A stretch of DNA of 25,788 nt from DATIXD01 sp035518875 (GTDB taxonomy: Bacteria; Pseudomonadota; Gammaproteobacteria; Methylococcales; Methylococcaceae): positions 1-25,788 of the forward strand of contig DATIXD010000039.1 of the NCBI GenBank assembly GCA_035518875.1, in the 5' to 3' direction. The translations under genes were made by a program, and so were the position numbers. Below are positions 22,764 to 25,788 of this stretch, piece after piece. Numbering within the stretch: position 1 is the first letter of the stretch; every line of letters begins with the position of its first letter. The notes beneath the pieces were generated by a model, which worked only from the letters and a program-made list of their open reading frames with translations, was not told the origin of the DNA and searched no databases.

Positions 22764-25085
22764 TTGAATGAAAATTTGGCCGTTTATAACCCGTCTCGTT
22801 TCCCGTTGATCCTTGCTTTCGTCGCCGGCGACATAGCCGCGCAACAGCTGCAGGTCTTGCCGAAAACCTGGGCGATCATCGCGGTTGGCGCCCTCGCCTG
22901 CGTACTTTGGCATTTCAAATGGCGCATATACGCTTGCTTTCTGTTCGGCCTCGTTTTGACTATCGGTTTCGCTTTGATCCGACTGCACGACGCCCTGCCT
23001 CCCGAACTGGAAGGCAAGGACTTGTTGGTCGACGGCATGGTGTCGGGTTTGCCGCAAAAGCTCGATGAGGGGTTGCGCTTCGACTTCCGGATCGAATCCA
23101 CGCCGGAGCCGGTACAAGCCTCGCTTCCAGCGAATATCCGGTTAACTTGGTATAAACCCCAAACGTCCGTCAAAGCCGCCGAGCGCTGGCGACTTCGCGT
23201 CCGGCTGAAGCAGCCGCACGGGTTCTTCAATCCCGGCGGGCTGGATTACGAGCAATGGCTATTCGCGCAAGGACTTCGAGCGACGGGCTATGTACGGGAA
23301 TCGCAGGAAAATCGGAGACTCGTCGCCGCCGAAAGCGCATTTGCACCGCGAATCTGGCGCCAAACGTTGGACGATCGACTGACGGAAACACTGGCCGGCA
23401 GCGATTTGGCCGGGATCATCAAGGCGCTGACGATGGGCGCGGATGACGACATTTCGTCCGAGCAATGGGAGGTGTTCCGTCGCACGGGCACCGCGCATCT
23501 GGTGGCTATTTCCGGTTCACACATCAGCCTCGTCGCCGGGTTCGTTTTTTTGCTGGTACGCAAACTAGCCGCCGTCCTCGGGATATTGCGTTGGCCGCCG
23601 CCGAAAATCGCCGCAGTGGCCGCCTTCCTGGCAGCACTGTTTTACTCGGCGCTGGCCGATTTCGCAATCCCGACGCAGCGGGCGCTGATCATGATCGCCA
23701 TCGTCATGGGCGGGATTCTCGGGCAGCGCGATGTCAGGGCTGCCGTGACTCTGGCGACGGCTCTTTTGGCGGTGACCGCTTACGATCCCCTGGCAGTACT
23801 GGCGCCCGGTTTCTGGCTCTCGTTCGCGGCGGTCGCATTGATCCTTTTCGCCGTGTCCAACCGCCTGCGGTCGTCCGGTTGGTGGTTCAGTCTATGGAAA
23901 GTCAACTGGGTCACGACGCTGGGACTCGCTCCACTGCTGCTGCTTTTTTTCCAGCAAGTCTCGCTGATCGCGCCGATCGCCAATCTCCTGGCGGTCCCCG
24001 CGATCGGTCTGGTGGCCATCCCACTCTGTTTGCTGGGCTCGGCGCTGCTGCTCATCCATCCTCTAGCCGGGACGCTCGTTCTCAGCATTGTCGAACATTT
24101 CCTCCAATGGACTTGGCTCGCCCTGACATGGCTGTCCGCGCTGCCCTTCGCGCAATGGATTCATGCTCGGCCGCCGCTTTGGACGCTGCCCTTCGCCCTG
24201 CTCGGGGTGCTCCTTCTGCTTGCCCCTAGAGGCATTCCCGCCCGTTGGTTGGGTCTGATCCTGTTGATTCCCGGCCTCGCGATACGGCCGGACACACCTG
24301 CTTTAGGCGGCCTCTGGCTGACGCTGCTGGATGTAGGCCAAGGCCTTTCGACGGTCCTTCGAACTCGAAATCACACCCTAGTTTTTGACACCGGCGCACG
24401 GCTGGGCAACCGTTTCGACATGGGCTCGGCCGTCATCGAGCCGTTTCTCCATGAGCAAGGCATCGCCAGAATCGATACGCTGGTGGTCAGTCACGGCGAC
24501 AACGATCACATCGGCGGCGCACCGGCGCTGCTCAAACGGTTTGCCATCGGCCAAACCTACACCAGTGTGCCTGACCGGCTACCCATGACTTCGGCAATAC
24601 CCTGTCAGGCCGGTCAAAGCTGGGCGTGGGATGGGGTGCAGTTTGAAATGCTCTCCCCTTTCGGGACGGCAGGGAAGGAAAACGACAATTCCTGTGTCTT
24701 GAAAGCGAGCACAGCGCAAGATAGCGTGCTTTTGACCGGAGACATCGAGCGATCTGCCGAACAAGCGCTGGCTAGCCGTTACGGGGAAGCCCTCGCGAGT
24801 ACCGTCCTAATCGCCCCGCACCATGGCAGCAACACCTCATCGAGCCAGGAATTCTTGGCGGCCGTGAGGCCGCACTACGCGCTGGTGCCGGCGGGCTATC
24901 TGAACCGTTATGGCTTTCCCCATCCCAAGGTTATCCAGCGATACAAAGAGATCGGAGCGACAGTCGTGAATACCGCCGACGTCGGTGCGATCAGTATCAG
25001 ACTGGAAAGCGGTGACGGTGCGCCGAAACCGGAAAGTTACCGTCTGACCGATGGCCGGTATTGGAATGCCCGGCCGGATCGCTGA
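22764..25085 (+). CDS. comEC: DNA internalization/competence protein ComEC (Rec2)
   Basis: ComEC forms the inner-membrane channel that carries single-stranded DNA into the cytoplasm during natural transformation. The 773-residue protein has the standard three parts. An N-terminal DUF4131 region (about 10-180) has membrane helices and an OB-like domain. The polytopic Competence domain (about 215-500) contains GTAHLVAISGSHISLVAG, and a C-terminal metallo-beta-lactamase-like domain (about 525-760) follows. That domain has LTLLDVGQGLS and the metal motif SHGDNDH (576-582), then LLTGDIE and APHHGSNTSSS. The start is a TTG at 22764; an in-frame TAA two codons upstream leaves no earlier start, and no ATG lies nearby in frame. 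The ribosome-binding site is weak. It ends 7 nt from the convergent cysN-type gene. Confidence 0.95.
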   Translation: MNENLAVYNPSRFPLILAFVAGDIAAQQLQVLPKTWAIIAVGALACVLWHFKWRIYACFLFGLVLTIGFALIRLHDALPPELEGKDLLVDGMVSGLPQKLDEGLRFDFRIESTPEPVQASLPANIRLTWYKPQTSVKAAERWRLRVRLKQPHGFFNPGGLDYEQWLFAQGLRATGYVRESQENRRLVAAESAFAPRIWRQTLDDRLTETLAGSDLAGIIKALTMGADDDISSEQWEVFRRTGTAHLVAISGSHISLVAGFVFLLVRKLAAVLGILRWPPPKIAAVAAFLAALFYSALADFAIPTQRALIMIAIVMGGILGQRDVRAAVTLATALLAVTAYDPLAVLAPGFWLSFAAVALILFAVSNRLRSSGWWFSLWKVNWVTTLGLAPLLLLFFQQVSLIAPIANLLAVPAIGLVAIPLCLLGSALLLIHPLAGTLVLSIVEHFLQWTWLALTWLSALPFAQWIHARPPLWTLPFALLGVLLLLAPRGIPARWLGLILLIPGLAIRPDTPALGGLWLTLLDVGQGLSTVLRTRNHTLVFDTGARLGNRFDMGSAVIEPFLHEQGIARIDTLVVSHGDNDHIGGAPALLKRFAIGQTYTSVPDRLPMTSAIPCQAGQSWAWDGVQFEMLSPFGTAGKENDNSCVLKASTAQDSVLLTGDIERSAEQALASRYGEALASTVLIAPHHGSNTSSSQEFLAAVRPHYALVPAGYLNRYGFPHPKVIQRYKEIGATVVNTADVGAISIRLESGDGAPKPESYRLTDGRYWNARPDR

Positions 25086-25092
25086 ACACTGT

Positions 25093-25788
25093 CTAGCCCA
25101 AAACGCCTTGTTCACGGAGGACACTTACCATAGCGTCCGCTTCCAGCGCATCGGTAGCGAGAATCAAATTGCGGTGATCCTCGCTTGCAGGCGCCCCTTC
25201 CAAGGGACAGAGGCAGATCAGGCCGGCCTGGTTGAGGCTACGAGCGAGGGTCGCGGCGCTCCCAGTCAGCGACTCGTCATCCAGCACGGCGCTGGCGTGA
25301 CCTAGGTCGAACAGCCGGCGTTCCAGGCGATAAGCGGCTTCGCGGGCATTCGCGCCGGTTAGCCAGAGGGTGACGGCCTTCTGGCCGAAACGGGCGGAGC
25401 GCTCTTCCGACGTGACTTTCCTGATCTCGCCTGCTTTGTCCGCGAGGCCCACGATCATGCCCGCACCGACGGTCACGTTGCTCAGTCGGTCGATTACGAT
25501 GAAAGCTCCCGTGCCCTTGCAGAGCTTATAGGGGTCGAAGGCGATGGGCGTACTCAGGGCGACTTCGCACAACCCGATCTCGTTCAGCTTGAGCTGATCG
25601 GCCCGATGCCGTTCCAGGGTGTTGACGTCGGTGCGATAGTGAATCTGTGAAATCGAACCGGTGACCATCTTGGTAGTCTGCTTGAGGTAATACTGTTTGC
25701 CCGGAATCAGCGGGGCGTCCGTCATCCATACGATATTAGCGTTGAAGCGAGCATCCAGCAGCGGCAGATCGTCCGGAAGCACCAGCAT
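25093..25788 (-). CDS. cysN: CysN-type sulfate adenylyltransferase subunit, C-terminal part with degenerate APS-kinase-like domain
   Basis: CysN is the GTPase subunit of ATP sulfurylase, activating sulfate to APS with CysD. Only the last 231 residues are visible; the frame is open at the right edge, and the ATG at 25788 is probably internal. Residues 1-115 match the CysN C-terminal beta-barrel domains: FNANIVWMTDAPLIPGKQYY, ISQIHYRTDVNTLE, LNEIGLCEVALSTPIAFDPY and GTGAFIVIDRLSNVTVGAGMI. Residues about 128-231 resemble a CysC APS kinase fused as in CysNC (VTLWLTG, VLDDESLTG, NQAGLICLCPL, LATDALE). However, the domain is only ~100 residues instead of ~180, and the P-loop is missing (TGANAREAA where CysC has G-L-S-G-x-G-K-S-T). 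APS kinase activity is therefore unlikely. A separate cysC may exist elsewhere. Confidence 0.88.
   Translation of the reverse strand: MLVLPDDLPLLDARFNANIVWMTDAPLIPGKQYYLKQTTKMVTGSISQIHYRTDVNTLERHRADQLKLNEIGLCEVALSTPIAFDPYKLCKGTGAFIVIDRLSNVTVGAGMIVGLADKAGEIRKVTSEERSARFGQKAVTLWLTGANAREAAYRLERRLFDLGHASAVLDDESLTGSAATLARSLNQAGLICLCPLEGAPASEDHRNLILATDALEADAMVSVLREQGVLG

Overview
The window is chromosomal DNA of moderately high GC content from a gammaproteobacterium. Two gene blocks point there: nadB divergent from rpoE-rseA-rseB-rseC-mucD, and the following lepA-lepB-DUF4845-rnc-era-recO-pdxJ run, which has the same order as in Pseudomonas (established knowledge). The mix with a PduO-type cobalamin adenosyltransferase, zwf and a CysN/CysC-type protein would fit a Methylococcales-like or related lineage, but nothing here proves the genus. 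No tRNA, rRNA, CRISPR array or prophage gene was seen.

Layout. 1-923: 5' part of nadB on the minus strand, running off the left edge. 924-1176: divergent control region with a good sigma70-type promoter for rpoE. 1177-11293: twelve plus-strand genes, nearly all touching or overlapping: sigma-E and its anti-sigma and sensor proteins, the periplasmic protease MucD, elongation factor 4, signal peptidase I, a DUF4845 membrane protein, RNase III, Era, RecO and PdxJ. They join envelope stress sensing, protein export, translation/ribosome maturation, repair and vitamin B6 synthesis. 11294-13162: accessory stretch with two unrecognised envelope proteins facing each other. 13163-18992: minus-strand genes, read in the order trhP, rraA, pduO-type adenosyltransferase, ispH, rhodanese, hslR, xseA. 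19046-21796: cysM and zwf on the plus strand, separated by a 333-base non-coding stretch. 21879-25085: a DUF2062 membrane gene divergent from comEC. 25093-25788: C-terminal part of a CysN-type ATP sulfurylase subunit on the minus strand, running off the right edge.

The most notable observations are (i) a 206-bp non-coding element at 22515-22720 with 24-bp terminal inverted repeats (23/24 identical) and a perfect 8-bp target duplication. It has the structure of a MITE and is inserted in the short divergent region that should carry the promoters of comEC and the DUF2062 gene. (ii) The CysN protein ends in a shrunken APS-kinase-like domain that has lost the P-loop. (iii) Two uncharacterised envelope proteins lie where acpS usually follows pdxJ. 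No large undescribed system was found; most of the window is conserved housekeeping sequence.
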